Assembly: GCA_937124525.1 (NCBI GenBank)
Contig: CAKZLA010000493.1
Coordinates: 1 to 6,282, forward strand
DNA from: an uncultured Desulfobacterium sp.
GTDB lineage: Bacteria; Desulfobacterota; Desulfobacteria; Desulfobacterales; Desulfobacteraceae
DNA length: 6,282 nucleotides
Direction of reading: 5' to 3'
Numbering within the stretch: position 1 is the stretch's first letter; each line of letters opens with the position of its first letter. Made by a program: the position numbers and the translations under genes. Positions 1-6,216 of this stretch are shown in pieces. The notes beneath the pieces were generated by a model. It was not told the origin of the DNA. It ran no database searches and saw nothing but the letters and a program-made list of their open reading frames with translations.

Positions 1-1
1 A

Positions 2-376
2 GATATTAATGCCTATTCTCTTTTGCCGTTCATGATTTCAAGTGATCTGCTCATCAGTGAAGCCTCTTCATCTATTTTTGAATTTGCGGCCCTGGACAAG
101 CCCATTGTGTGGTGTGATTTTTTTAATCTCCGATGGTCCTACAAGGGACCGTTTCACTATCGCTTAACCCGCCGCATGGACCAAGATATCCTGAAATTTT
201 CTGACATCGGTGCCCACGCTGAAAATTATGGCCAGTTAAAATCCGTTGTGGATGATCAGCTCAGGCATCCCCAGATGTTCCGAGAAAAACGTCGGGCATA
301 CTGTGATCTTTTTGTGGGACCCGGGGATGGCAGATCCGCTGTTCGGGTGGTGGATTATCTTATGTCCCATGCATAA
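2..376 (+). CDS. CDP-glycerol glycerophosphotransferase-like protein, C-terminal part (5' end outside window)
   Basis: The reading frame is open from the first bases of the window to a TAA at 374-376, so only the last 124 residues are visible and the true start lies upstream. The stretch SSDLLISEASSSIFEFAAL, followed by DKPIVWCDF, matches the C-terminal nucleotide-binding signature of the CDP-glycerol:poly(glycerophosphate) glycerophosphotransferase superfamily (TagF/TagB type, Pfam Glyphos_transf). In those enzymes 'SD.LI.D.SS...E...L.KP' follows the HP motif. Family members transfer polyol-phosphate from a CDP-activated donor to a glycan or lipid-linked acceptor at the inner membrane. In Gram-negative bacteria the substrate is often unknown. 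The C-terminal tail (GDGRSAVRVVDYLM) resembles the tail of the convergent gene at 494-1543 (DGKAGQRASEQIVKLL), so the two are probably paralogues. The family call is fairly firm, but donor and acceptor are unknown. Confidence 0.72.
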   Translation, partial: DINAYSLLPFMISSDLLISEASSSIFEFAALDKPIVWCDFFNLRWSYKGPFHYRLTRRMDQDILKFSDIGAHAENYGQLKSVVDDQLRHPQMFREKRRAYCDLFVGPGDGRSAVRVVDYLMSHA

Positions 377-493
377 CTCAATTTTGCAGGGTTTGGCTCT
401 TTTGCATTGGGTTAATAACGCCCATAAGCCGGGCATGATACCGTTTTTCCATGAAATGCCAGGCGAGTCAAAGTTAGAACCAACTCCCTGGTA

Positions 494-1543
494 TTATGCC
501 CTCAGATGGGGCAGCAGTTTAACAATCTGTTCACTGGCACGTTGCCCGGCCTTGCCATCCAGAATATCAAACATGATAAGGTTGGCCCTGTCCTGGGCCG
601 CACTTTTTTCCTCTGGATGATCCAGGGCGTATTGGATGGCTGGCTTTAGTTCACTAAAGCCATTGATGCGAAAGCTGATGGTTTTTATTATCTCGGCAAT
701 TTCTGGAACGGTTCTTTCCCCATGGGGTACCCTGAACGTAATGATGGATTTTTTCAGGGCGCAGCACTCTGCAAGGATGGAACTGCTGTCCCCGATGCAT
801 AGGTCGGAGATCATGATATAGGGGACCACATCATGATTATCAATAAAAAATATTTTTTCTGTATTTTTTATGATATCTACATATTTTTTTGAGGTTGATG
901 GGTGAACCGTCACAAGCACATTATATGTCTCAGTCAAAGAGTCCAGTCTGTTGAACCACTTTTCAACAGCCGAAACCCCGGATTTGTCCCAGGTGGAAGT
1001 GAAGAGAATACTCTTTTTTAAGGGGCTGCATCCAGACCTTTCTGCCAGTTCCTTGAGATAGGTTTCGTTATAGTCGCCGTTAAATGCAGCATCCAGCTTG
1101 GGATATCCGATGGCCACACCAACTGTTATTCCCTGTTTTTTAGCCTCTTCAACTTCTTGAATACTGGTCATAAAAAATTTTGTATTCAAATTATAACCTT
1201 TGGTGTTTGCAAAGGGTTTGAAATGGTATGCCCCATGGCGTAAGCCAATCTTGATAATTTTTTCTTCTGGAAATCTGTAGGCTGCCTGACGGCATGTGAT
1301 CACGGCATCGGGAAAACACGGAAGGGTTTTTGAATCAATCCCCATTTTTTTCAACCGGGTTTGAATTTTTTTGTTTTTAGCTACAATGGGAATGGGTTTT
1401 AAATATTTTTGAACGGGTTTGAAAATATTTATATCAATTTCATTTCCGCAATAAAAAACAACCCCGTCTGTTTTATCCATCTGTTTTAAGAAATGCCAGA
1501 TTAATTTATAAGGATACTTTATCAAGTAATATGAGAAAACCAT
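494..1543 (-). CDS. CDP-glycerol glycerophosphotransferase-like protein (349 aa)
   Basis: This is a complete gene of 349 residues. Visible landmarks in order are RHGAYHF (102-108), corresponding to the HG motif; GYPKLDAAF (146-154), corresponding to the G.P..D motif; FTSTWDKSG (181-189), like the 'apTWR' segment; VTVHPS (211-216), the HP motif; and SDLCIGDSSSILAECCAL (246-263). This order and spacing is that of the TagF/TagB-like glycerophosphotransferase fold, a GT-B-type enzyme. It lacks the long N-terminal membrane-targeting part of full TagF and has no clear transmembrane segment. It probably transfers a polyol-phosphate or related group to a surface glycan; the exact substrate is not deducible. 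The ATG at 1541-1543 is preceded by GGGGAG (1546-1551 on the complement) with only 2 bases between. The next Met is residue 22 and has no better site, so I keep this start. It is convergent with its apparent paralogue at 2-376 and divergent from waaG. Confidence 0.8.
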   Translation of the reverse strand: MVFSYYLIKYPYKLIWHFLKQMDKTDGVVFYCGNEIDINIFKPVQKYLKPIPIVAKNKKIQTRLKKMGIDSKTLPCFPDAVITCRQAAYRFPEEKIIKIGLRHGAYHFKPFANTKGYNLNTKFFMTSIQEVEEAKKQGITVGVAIGYPKLDAAFNGDYNETYLKELAERSGCSPLKKSILFTSTWDKSGVSAVEKWFNRLDSLTETYNVLVTVHPSTSKKYVDIIKNTEKIFFIDNHDVVPYIMISDLCIGDSSSILAECCALKKSIITFRVPHGERTVPEIAEIIKTISFRINGFSELKPAIQYALDHPEEKSAAQDRANLIMFDILDGKAGQRASEQIVKLLPHLRA

Positions 1544-1687
1544 TTCTCCCCTTTTTTATATAAGATTCCGTTTAAAGTGTTGTAATAATTATGATTTTAA
1601 TTATCGTTGTGGCAGATACTTAATGCCATGTGTGTTTTTATATGAAATAGTAGATATGCCTAACATTCTTTCATATTTCGTTGTTGA

Positions 1688-1743
1688 CAGGCCGTGTCCA
1701 GAATACGGTCTGCCCGTGGCAGTTTATAAGAAACTCCGTCCAA
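1688..1743 (+). repeat. Imperfect direct repeat, copy 1
   Basis: Copy 1 of a roughly 55-base unit; copy 2 is at 1781-1835, offset by 93 bases and then 92 after a one-base indel. The invariant core GGTCTGCCCGTGGCAGTT (18 bases) lies at 1707-1724 here. The unit can fold a 7-bp stem, CAGGCCG (1688-1694) with CGGTCTG (1706-1712), around an 11-base loop, with one G-T wobble. The function is unknown. Confidence 0.85.
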
Positions 1744-1780
1744 TGATTTGTAATAACTGGAGTTCTAATATTTTTTTGGG

Positions 1781-1835
1781 CAGGCCAGATCCCCAATATG
1801 GTCTGCCCGTGGCAGTTATATGAAACTTCGCCCAA
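1781..1835 (+). repeat. Imperfect direct repeat, copy 2
   Basis: Copy 2 of the unit at 1688-1743, with nine substitutions and one missing base. The 18-base invariant core is at 1800-1817. Its hairpin is longer: GGGCAGGCCA (1778-1787) pairs with TGGTCTGCCC (1799-1808) around an 11-base loop, with one G-T wobble. The top stem pair is A-T here and G-C in copy 1, a compensatory change. A T-run lies before the hairpin on the plus strand and no T-run follows it on either strand, so it does not look like an intrinsic terminator. Confidence 0.85.
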
Positions 1836-1927
1836 CAAATTCATCTCAATGGCCTATGAACTGTTAAAGTGACCGAAATAAGAATCACCCCCCAGAACCC
1901 TTAATTGACAGAATAAAATAATTCATA

Positions 1928-1932
1928 GGGAG
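1928..1932 (+). promoter_or_regulatory. Ribosome-binding site of waaG, start ambiguous
   Basis: GGGAG lies 3 bases before the ATG at 1936 and 9 bases before a second in-frame ATG at 1942. The second start would remove residues Met-Ser and begin MRLCFVIF. Its spacing is closer to the usual 5-9 bases, so the mature N-terminus may be two residues shorter than annotated. Confidence 0.6.
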
Positions 1933-1935
1933 TTA

Positions 1936-3072
1936 ATGTCCATGCGACTTTGTTTTGTAATTTTCAGGTATTTCCCCTTTGGTGGTCTCCAGCGAAGTAT
2001 GAAAAATATTGCCCTTGCCTGTGTGGAGAAAGGTCATCGGGTGACTGTGTATACAGCAGAATGGACCAGTGAAAATATTCCCGGCATTCGTGTGGTAGTA
2101 TTGCCGGTGAAACAGAAAACGACCCGTAAAAGAGATGTGGCATTTACCAATTTGTTTTTGAAGACAATTGATACATCAAGCTTTGATCTGCTGGTGGGAT
2201 TTAATAAAATACCCGGGCTTGATGTTTATTACAGTGGGGATACCTGTTTTGCGGTCAAGGCCCATGAAAAACAGGGCTGGTTCTATCGTATGACCCCCCG
2301 ATGCAGAACCAATCTGAAGTTTGAAAAAACTGTCTTTGCCCGGGGATTAAAAACTAAAATCCTCATGGTGGCCCAGGGACAGCAGGCAGATTATCAGAAG
2401 TACTTTAAAACGGAAACAGATCGTTTTTATCTTATTCCCCCCGGCATTGGCCGGGATCGAATTGCTCCGTCCAACAGGGCAGACTATGGGATAAAACTTC
2501 GACAAAGTATGCATATCAACCCCTCCTGGAATATTGTCACCATGGTGGCATCCAATTTGAGTCTTAAAGGCTATCATCGTTCTTTAAAGGCTTTTTTGTC
2601 ATTACCCAAAGCGGTTAAACTCCGAACGGTGCTTTTACTGGTGGGGGCAGACCCCCAGATTCATTCATACCGGCAACAAATAAACGCCATGGGTCTGCAG
2701 TCACATGTAAAATTTCTTGGGGGAAGAGAAGATATACCGGAAATACTGTTTGGTTCTGACCTGTTGATTCATCCGGCCCACCGGGAAGCCACCGGCAATG
2801 TGCTGCTGGAGGGCGCAGTAGCAGGGGTTCCTGTGCTCTGTTCAAAGCTTTGCGGGTACAGTTTTTATATCGCTCAATATAATCTGGGTATGGTTGTCAA
2901 GGAACCCTTCCTGCAGGAGACCCTGAATACGAATTTGCATGATATGCTTACGGATCAGGCACAACGGGATATCTGGGTACACAATGCTGAAAAATTTTCA
3001 AAGAACCAAGAGATTTTCAGTCGTCCGTTAAGGGTGGTGGAGATATTTGAAACGCTTGTGTCTATGAAGTAG
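1936..3072 (+). CDS. waaG: LPS core glucosyltransferase WaaG (RfaG), GT4 family
   Basis: This is a 378-residue protein, close to the roughly 374 residues of Escherichia coli WaaG. WaaG transfers glucose from UDP-glucose to the inner core (to heptose II in E. coli), on the cytoplasmic side of the inner membrane. The N-terminal Rossmann-type half carries the WaaG hallmark YFPFGGLQR (12-20), holding the donor-site glycine pair. It is followed by GFNKIPGLDVYYSGDTCF (88-105), also highly typical of this subfamily, and by IPPGI (167-171). The C-terminal half has the retaining GT4 E-x7-E motif at E284 and E292, within HPAHREATGNVLLEGAVAG (279-297). No frameshift is seen. The gene stands alone on the plus strand, with opposite-strand genes on both sides, so it is probably its own transcription unit. 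The family is secure. That the acceptor is a heptose is assumed from homology, as no heptosyltransferase is visible here. Confidence 0.93.
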   Translation: MSMRLCFVIFRYFPFGGLQRSMKNIALACVEKGHRVTVYTAEWTSENIPGIRVVVLPVKQKTTRKRDVAFTNLFLKTIDTSSFDLLVGFNKIPGLDVYYSGDTCFAVKAHEKQGWFYRMTPRCRTNLKFEKTVFARGLKTKILMVAQGQQADYQKYFKTETDRFYLIPPGIGRDRIAPSNRADYGIKLRQSMHINPSWNIVTMVASNLSLKGYHRSLKAFLSLPKAVKLRTVLLLVGADPQIHSYRQQINAMGLQSHVKFLGGREDIPEILFGSDLLIHPAHREATGNVLLEGAVAGVPVLCSKLCGYSFYIAQYNLGMVVKEPFLQETLNTNLHDMLTDQAQRDIWVHNAEKFSKNQEIFSRPLRVVEIFETLVSMK

Positions 3073-3274
3073 TAGAATATTTGATATTGATCATAACCTC
3101 ATTGAGTCCTACCCAGGCTGACCGATGCTAAGCTCGTTTTTTGAAATTTAGACCTGCATATAAGGGATTCAACAGTTTTTAATCTACCGTTTAATCAGGG
3201 CAATATTTAGAAAACAATAGTCGTCCGGGGGGTGTAGCCGATAAATCAATAAGCTTTGACTCCCTAAGGAACGC

Positions 3275-4204
3275 TCACTTCATTAAAGTCTCTACCCGTT
3301 TGATTACTTCTTTTTTAAAAAAATGGTCATTGTAAATGAAAAAATTACGGGCATTTTGTCCCAGACTACTCTCCATTTCTCTGTGCATTGCTTTTCGGAC
3401 AGCTTTTTCAAGTCCTTGTTGATCAATTCCATAGGCTGTGGCAAGTCTCATCATTTGTTTGTTGGCTGGTTTGACCAGAAAGCCCCTTTTGTCAGTTACC
3501 AGTTCATTCATTGGGGGGGCATCTGTGGTAATAATGATGGCACCGCAGCTTAATGCCTCTCCGATGGAATGACCGAAGCCTTCTGTTGCTGAGGTGCAAA
3601 TATGGACTGGACATTGATTCATGAGCAACTGGAGGTGATCCTGGGCAATAAATTCTGACATATATGTCAAGTTTAGGGCCTGTTGCTCTGTGGTTTCAGC
3701 GTTTCTCTGGATGATGGTCAAGTGGGGGAAATCTGGATTGGCCAACCACGTTTTAATGATGGTGTGTGTGCCTTTTAACTTGGATTTGCCAGCCAGATGA
3801 AGCCATTGCCGATTCTTTTTTGCAATTTCAGGAATATGACAGTTTTGGCTGGTAAAACTTGTGAAAAAAGTATGGGGATTTTTGTTCTTAAATATGGTTG
3901 TGGCAACACGGGTTTTGCAGAAAACAGCGTCAAATTCAGGGATTACCTTCACCCATTTATCTTTAAACCATTCTGGGTTGGGGATGAGAATGTTTTTTCT
4001 GGCCATCTTCATCCAGGTGGGATTTGCCCATTGGAGAAAAATGTTTAAATCATATTTTTTTGCTGACCAGAAAGAAAATCTTTTTAAAGATTTATAGTCT
4101 GAGAAACGAACTTCCCACCCCTGCTTTAAAAAAAGATTGGTTAATATCTGGATATCTGTACTGAGGCCAGCAGCATTCTTCCGCCCAATGATATGAATCA
4201 ACAC
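3275..4204 (-). CDS. Glycosyltransferase, GT4-type (309 aa)
   Basis: I place the start at GTG 4202-4204, giving 309 residues beginning MLIHIIGRKNAAGLSTD. This has the usual short beta-strand followed by a G-x-x-x-A-x-G loop of a GT-B N-terminal domain. An open frame continues upstream to 4483, but it lies wholly inside the ligase gene and reads as out-of-frame sequence. HLAGKSKLKGT (136-146) opens the C-terminal Rossmann domain. SATEGFGHSIGEALSCGA (205-222) carries the retaining E-x7-E motif (E208, E216) that contacts the nucleotide-sugar donor in Glycos_transf_1 proteins. The N-terminal half is short for GT4, at about 130 residues. It probably adds one sugar to the LPS core or to a surface glycan; donor and acceptor are unknown. 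The gene overlaps the end of the ligase gene by 7 bases, so translation is probably coupled. It is the last gene of the minus-strand cluster and convergent with waaG. Confidence 0.85.
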   Translation of the reverse strand: MLIHIIGRKNAAGLSTDIQILTNLFLKQGWEVRFSDYKSLKRFSFWSAKKYDLNIFLQWANPTWMKMARKNILIPNPEWFKDKWVKVIPEFDAVFCKTRVATTIFKNKNPHTFFTSFTSQNCHIPEIAKKNRQWLHLAGKSKLKGTHTIIKTWLANPDFPHLTIIQRNAETTEQQALNLTYMSEFIAQDHLQLLMNQCPVHICTSATEGFGHSIGEALSCGAIIITTDAPPMNELVTDKRGFLVKPANKQMMRLATAYGIDQQGLEKAVRKAMHREMESSLGQNARNFFIYNDHFFKKEVIKRVETLMK

Positions 4205-5508
4205 TGTTCCTTTTCTCCCCTTGATTTTTGTCTTGTGTAACCTGCACCTAGCCCTATGAGAAAAAAGGTCAGCCAGCCATTTTCGTGGGTGAAAGCCGAA
4301 TTGAAAAAACCGCTGATAACGGCGGTTATGATGGCTGAAAAAGCAGCCACCCATATCCAGCTTACCTCCCCTTTTTCGTTGCTGGGACGGTGTCTCCACA
4401 GGGTGAAAAACAAGGTGAATATCAAACCTAAGAAAAGGGCCAGTCCGGCCACTCCATCTTCTGCACATTTGGTGAGCACCCAATTGTGTGAATGCTGGGG
4501 GGCATGACTGATTAATTTAATGGTCTTTTGCAAAAGAGGCGGCTGGAGATGAAGATCTTTTACCTTGATGGATTTAAAATTGCGGGGGCCTACACCAAAC
4601 AGAGACGGGTGTTGGTAGATTTGGGCCAGTCCGATACGCCAATAGTCATATCTTATTTGATCATGCATACCCATGGCACTGATGTTGGTGGTGAATTTTG
4701 TTGACAAGAGATGTTTGAATCTTCCTGTCTGGGGAGCACCTGAGTATATGTGTAATAAGATAATGGCAATAAGTGCGATTGCCGTTTGAATACTTATAAA
4801 ATATAGATATTTTTTATGTTTCAACAGGGGGATAAATAAAAACAGGTATGCCCCGAGAATACTCAATACATTGCCCCTGCCACCCATGATCAGGGTGCAG
4901 GCAGATATTATAACCCATGCAATGGTAAAAAAAATCATGGCTCTACGTTTGAATTTGTAGACATTGTCCATGAGCACCCCTGCACAGACAAATAAAATAC
5001 TTGCATTAAAAGCGCTGGATCTTGATACAGAGTTAACAGAATTAAATTTAAGCTCAAATTCTCCGGGGGCAGGTAAGGGTATCTGGGAAAAAAACAGGTG
5101 GTACTCTGCCCAGAATATACCCACAAGGGTTCCGAGGACCAATGCCATGGGGATTTTTATCAAAAATTTTTTATTATATTTATTCCGGTACAATATCCAG
5201 AAAGTGCTGATATGATAAAAGAGATGCTTCAGGCCCTTTATGCCGTCGAGCAATGGCCAATTTAAAAAAGTGCTGATGGCTGATGTTATCAGTATGGCGA
5301 TGAGCAGGTATTCAATGAAATTTGGTTTTTCGAGTCTGATGGTTTTTTTATACAGGGATACGCCCAGAAAGCCCACTACCATCATGCAATAACCCAGATG
5401 TTTCGGGGCTTCGAAGATGGGAAGGGAAAAGGCAAACAATAAAATTCCATACTCATGCAATTGGCGCATTAATGAGCTGTGGCTTTGTTGATTTTCAGGG
5501 GAAAACAT
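4198..5508 (-). CDS. waaL: O-antigen ligase family protein (WaaL-like), integral membrane
   Basis: This 436-residue polytopic membrane protein has roughly ten to twelve hydrophobic segments (for example about 21-32, 37-53, 64-82, 118-140, 190-207, 213-229, 233-255, 353-372, 383-403 and 410-424). A large soluble loop at about 256-352 is probably periplasmic. That loop ends in HSHNWVLTKCAEDGVAGL (339-356), which fits the WaaL signature H[NSQ]-x9-G-x2-[GTY] exactly: H341, N342, G352, G355. GGRG (209-212) contains an arginine placed like the conserved Arg of the ligase family, and FGVGPRNF (304-311) is also typical. WaaL moves undecaprenyl-diphosphate-linked polysaccharide to lipid A-core. The related polymerase Wzy shares the Wzy_C domain, so polymerase function remains possible; the core-gene neighbours favour ligase. 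The ATG at 5506-5508 has no close Shine-Dalgarno: the nearest, AAGGA, overlaps the kinase stop about 18 bases away. Coupling to the kinase gene is therefore likely. It overlaps the downstream GT4 gene by 7 bases. Confidence 0.82.
   Translation of the reverse strand: MFSPENQQSHSSLMRQLHEYGILLFAFSLPIFEAPKHLGYCMMVVGFLGVSLYKKTIRLEKPNFIEYLLIAILITSAISTFLNWPLLDGIKGLKHLFYHISTFWILYRNKYNKKFLIKIPMALVLGTLVGIFWAEYHLFFSQIPLPAPGEFELKFNSVNSVSRSSAFNASILFVCAGVLMDNVYKFKRRAMIFFTIAWVIISACTLIMGGRGNVLSILGAYLFLFIPLLKHKKYLYFISIQTAIALIAIILLHIYSGAPQTGRFKHLLSTKFTTNISAMGMHDQIRYDYWRIGLAQIYQHPSLFGVGPRNFKSIKVKDLHLQPPLLQKTIKLISHAPQHSHNWVLTKCAEDGVAGLALFLGLIFTLFFTLWRHRPSNEKGEVSWIWVAAFSAIITAVISGFFNSAFTHENGWLTFFLIGLGAGYTRQKSRGEKEQC
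4208..4220 (-). promoter_or_regulatory. Purine-rich ribosome-binding region deciding the start of the GT4 gene
   Basis: Read on the complement, GGGGAG (4220-4215) and AAAAGGA (4214-4208) lie within the last codons of the ligase gene. AGGA is 3 bases from GTG 4204-4202 and 6 bases from the next codon, TTG 4201-4199, which overlaps the ligase TGA stop as TTGA. GGGGAG is 10 bases from the GTG. Either start is possible; the products differ by one residue. Confidence 0.6.
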
Positions 5509-5529
5509 AATTAAAAATTGTTGAATTCC

Positions 5530-6216
5530 TTATTTAAGTCTAAGGATGGAAAGAAAACTTGGAAAAACATATTTAGTAATTGCCCTTTCCCATCGTTTTT
5601 TGTATCTTTGTATTAAGTCTTTTCTGTTGCACCTAAGAAATCGGGCCTTGTCAAAGTCAATAAAATGAATTCCATCATCCGGGGTGACCAGGATATTTCC
5701 CGGGTGAAGGTCCGCATGGAATATGCCGGCATCCACAAGAAGGGTGATGTTCCGAGATACTTCAGGCAATAGATCCAAGGCTTTTTCAGGGTATGACAGG
5801 GAAAGGGTGGCAAATGTGATCTGGGGGGTTATAGCCTGGGTGATCAGCCATGCCTGGTACAATGCGTTTCCCCGGGTTATGTATGCCATGGGGGCAGGGG
5901 TTTGTACTCCGGCATTGCGGGCATGGAAAAGAAATTCCAGCTCCCTTTGGCATCGTGTTTTACCCCATCGCACATAGTAATGCTGGTTAAATCGAGAAAT
6001 CCATCCCCCCCGGAGGCAGGTTTTCACGGCAACGGGGCCGGTTTCCCCAAGGGTTACTATTCGTACAGTGGCCCGCCCCTCCAGAAGGTGTGTCTGCTTC
6101 TCGGGTGGGGTGCTCAGAAGATCTGCCAGCAGGTCTAAGCTCGGTTTTCCAAGGGCCACGGTGGACCCAATGGAAAATCCCCGGTGAACCCTTGTATGTG
6201 CAGGAAGCGAAATCAT
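5530..6216 (-). CDS. Probable 3-deoxy-D-manno-octulosonic acid (Kdo) kinase, LPS kinase family (KdkA/WaaP/InaA-like)
   Basis: This 228-residue protein has a minimal protein-kinase-like fold: VAVK with candidate ATP-binding K65 (62-65), RELEF with candidate helix-C E92 (91-95), the catalytic loop HADLHPGN (167-174) with D169 and N174, and the metal-binding IDFDKARF (186-193) with D187. The IDFDK ending and the length of about 230 residues resemble KdkA, which phosphorylates Kdo at O-4 in Haemophilus, more than the longer heptose kinase WaaP. The HxDLHxGN form is shared with other small kinases of the RIO/ABC1/InaA group. The activity would be ATP-dependent phosphorylation of an inner-core sugar in the cytoplasm. 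The ATG at 6214-6216 overlaps the upstream TGA as ATGA, fixing the start and implying translational coupling to the kdsB-like gene. That neighbour makes Kdo the most likely substrate, by inference. The ligase gene follows after 21 bases. Confidence 0.8.
   Translation of the reverse strand: MISLPAHTRVHRGFSIGSTVALGKPSLDLLADLLSTPPEKQTHLLEGRATVRIVTLGETGPVAVKTCLRGGWISRFNQHYYVRWGKTRCQRELEFLFHARNAGVQTPAPMAYITRGNALYQAWLITQAITPQITFATLSLSYPEKALDLLPEVSRNITLLVDAGIFHADLHPGNILVTPDDGIHFIDFDKARFLRCNRKDLIQRYKKRWERAITKYVFPSFLSILRLK

Larger units (their letters stand above)
1544..1935. other. 392-base divergent intergenic region
   Basis: This spacer separates the minus-strand glycerophosphotransferase-like gene from plus-strand waaG and must hold the promoters of both, unless waaG is read from further upstream. 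It is AT-rich next to each gene. TTGACA occurs at 1684-1689 and 1905-1910, but neither has a credible -10 box 16-18 bases downstream, and the second would place its -10 inside the waaG ribosome-binding site. A TATATA on the complement at 1557-1562 would start transcription inside the Shine-Dalgarno site of the 494-1543 gene. I therefore assign no promoter. The main content is the repeat pair at 1688-1743 and 1781-1835. A 66-codon open frame at 1623-1823 crosses both copies but has no ribosome-binding site. Confidence 0.6.

Noticed and set aside
377..493. Convergent spacer between the two glycerophosphotransferase-like genes, examined for a bidirectional terminator
   Set aside because: Only weak stems such as GCCC/GGGC around 421-436 occur, without a T-tract on either side.
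246..620. 124-codon plus-strand frame spanning the end of the first gene and the convergent spacer
   Set aside because: It overlaps two supported genes in other frames, has no ribosome-binding site and shows no recognisable protein pattern.
1684..1712. TTGACA at 1684-1689 as the -35 box of a waaG promoter
   Set aside because: The expected -10 position holds GC-rich repeat sequence (CGGTCTG), and TTGACA is not kept in repeat copy 2.
1771..1808. Hairpin at 1778-1808 as a rho-independent terminator
   Set aside because: The T-run at about 1771-1777 precedes the stem on the plus strand, and on the minus strand the stem is followed by A residues. Neither direction gives a stem followed by a T-tract.
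1623..1823. 66-codon open frame crossing both repeat copies, considered as a gene
   Set aside because: It has no Shine-Dalgarno sequence before the ATG at 1623, the residues before the repeat look like no known protein, and the frame stops within copy 2 at a one-base indel. It is reported as a finding about the repeat, not as a gene.
3073..3274. Convergent spacer after waaG, examined for a terminator or small gene
   Set aside because: A T-run (GTTTTTTG near 3135-3142) follows only a 3-base stem. I found no convincing hairpin, repeat or coding frame.
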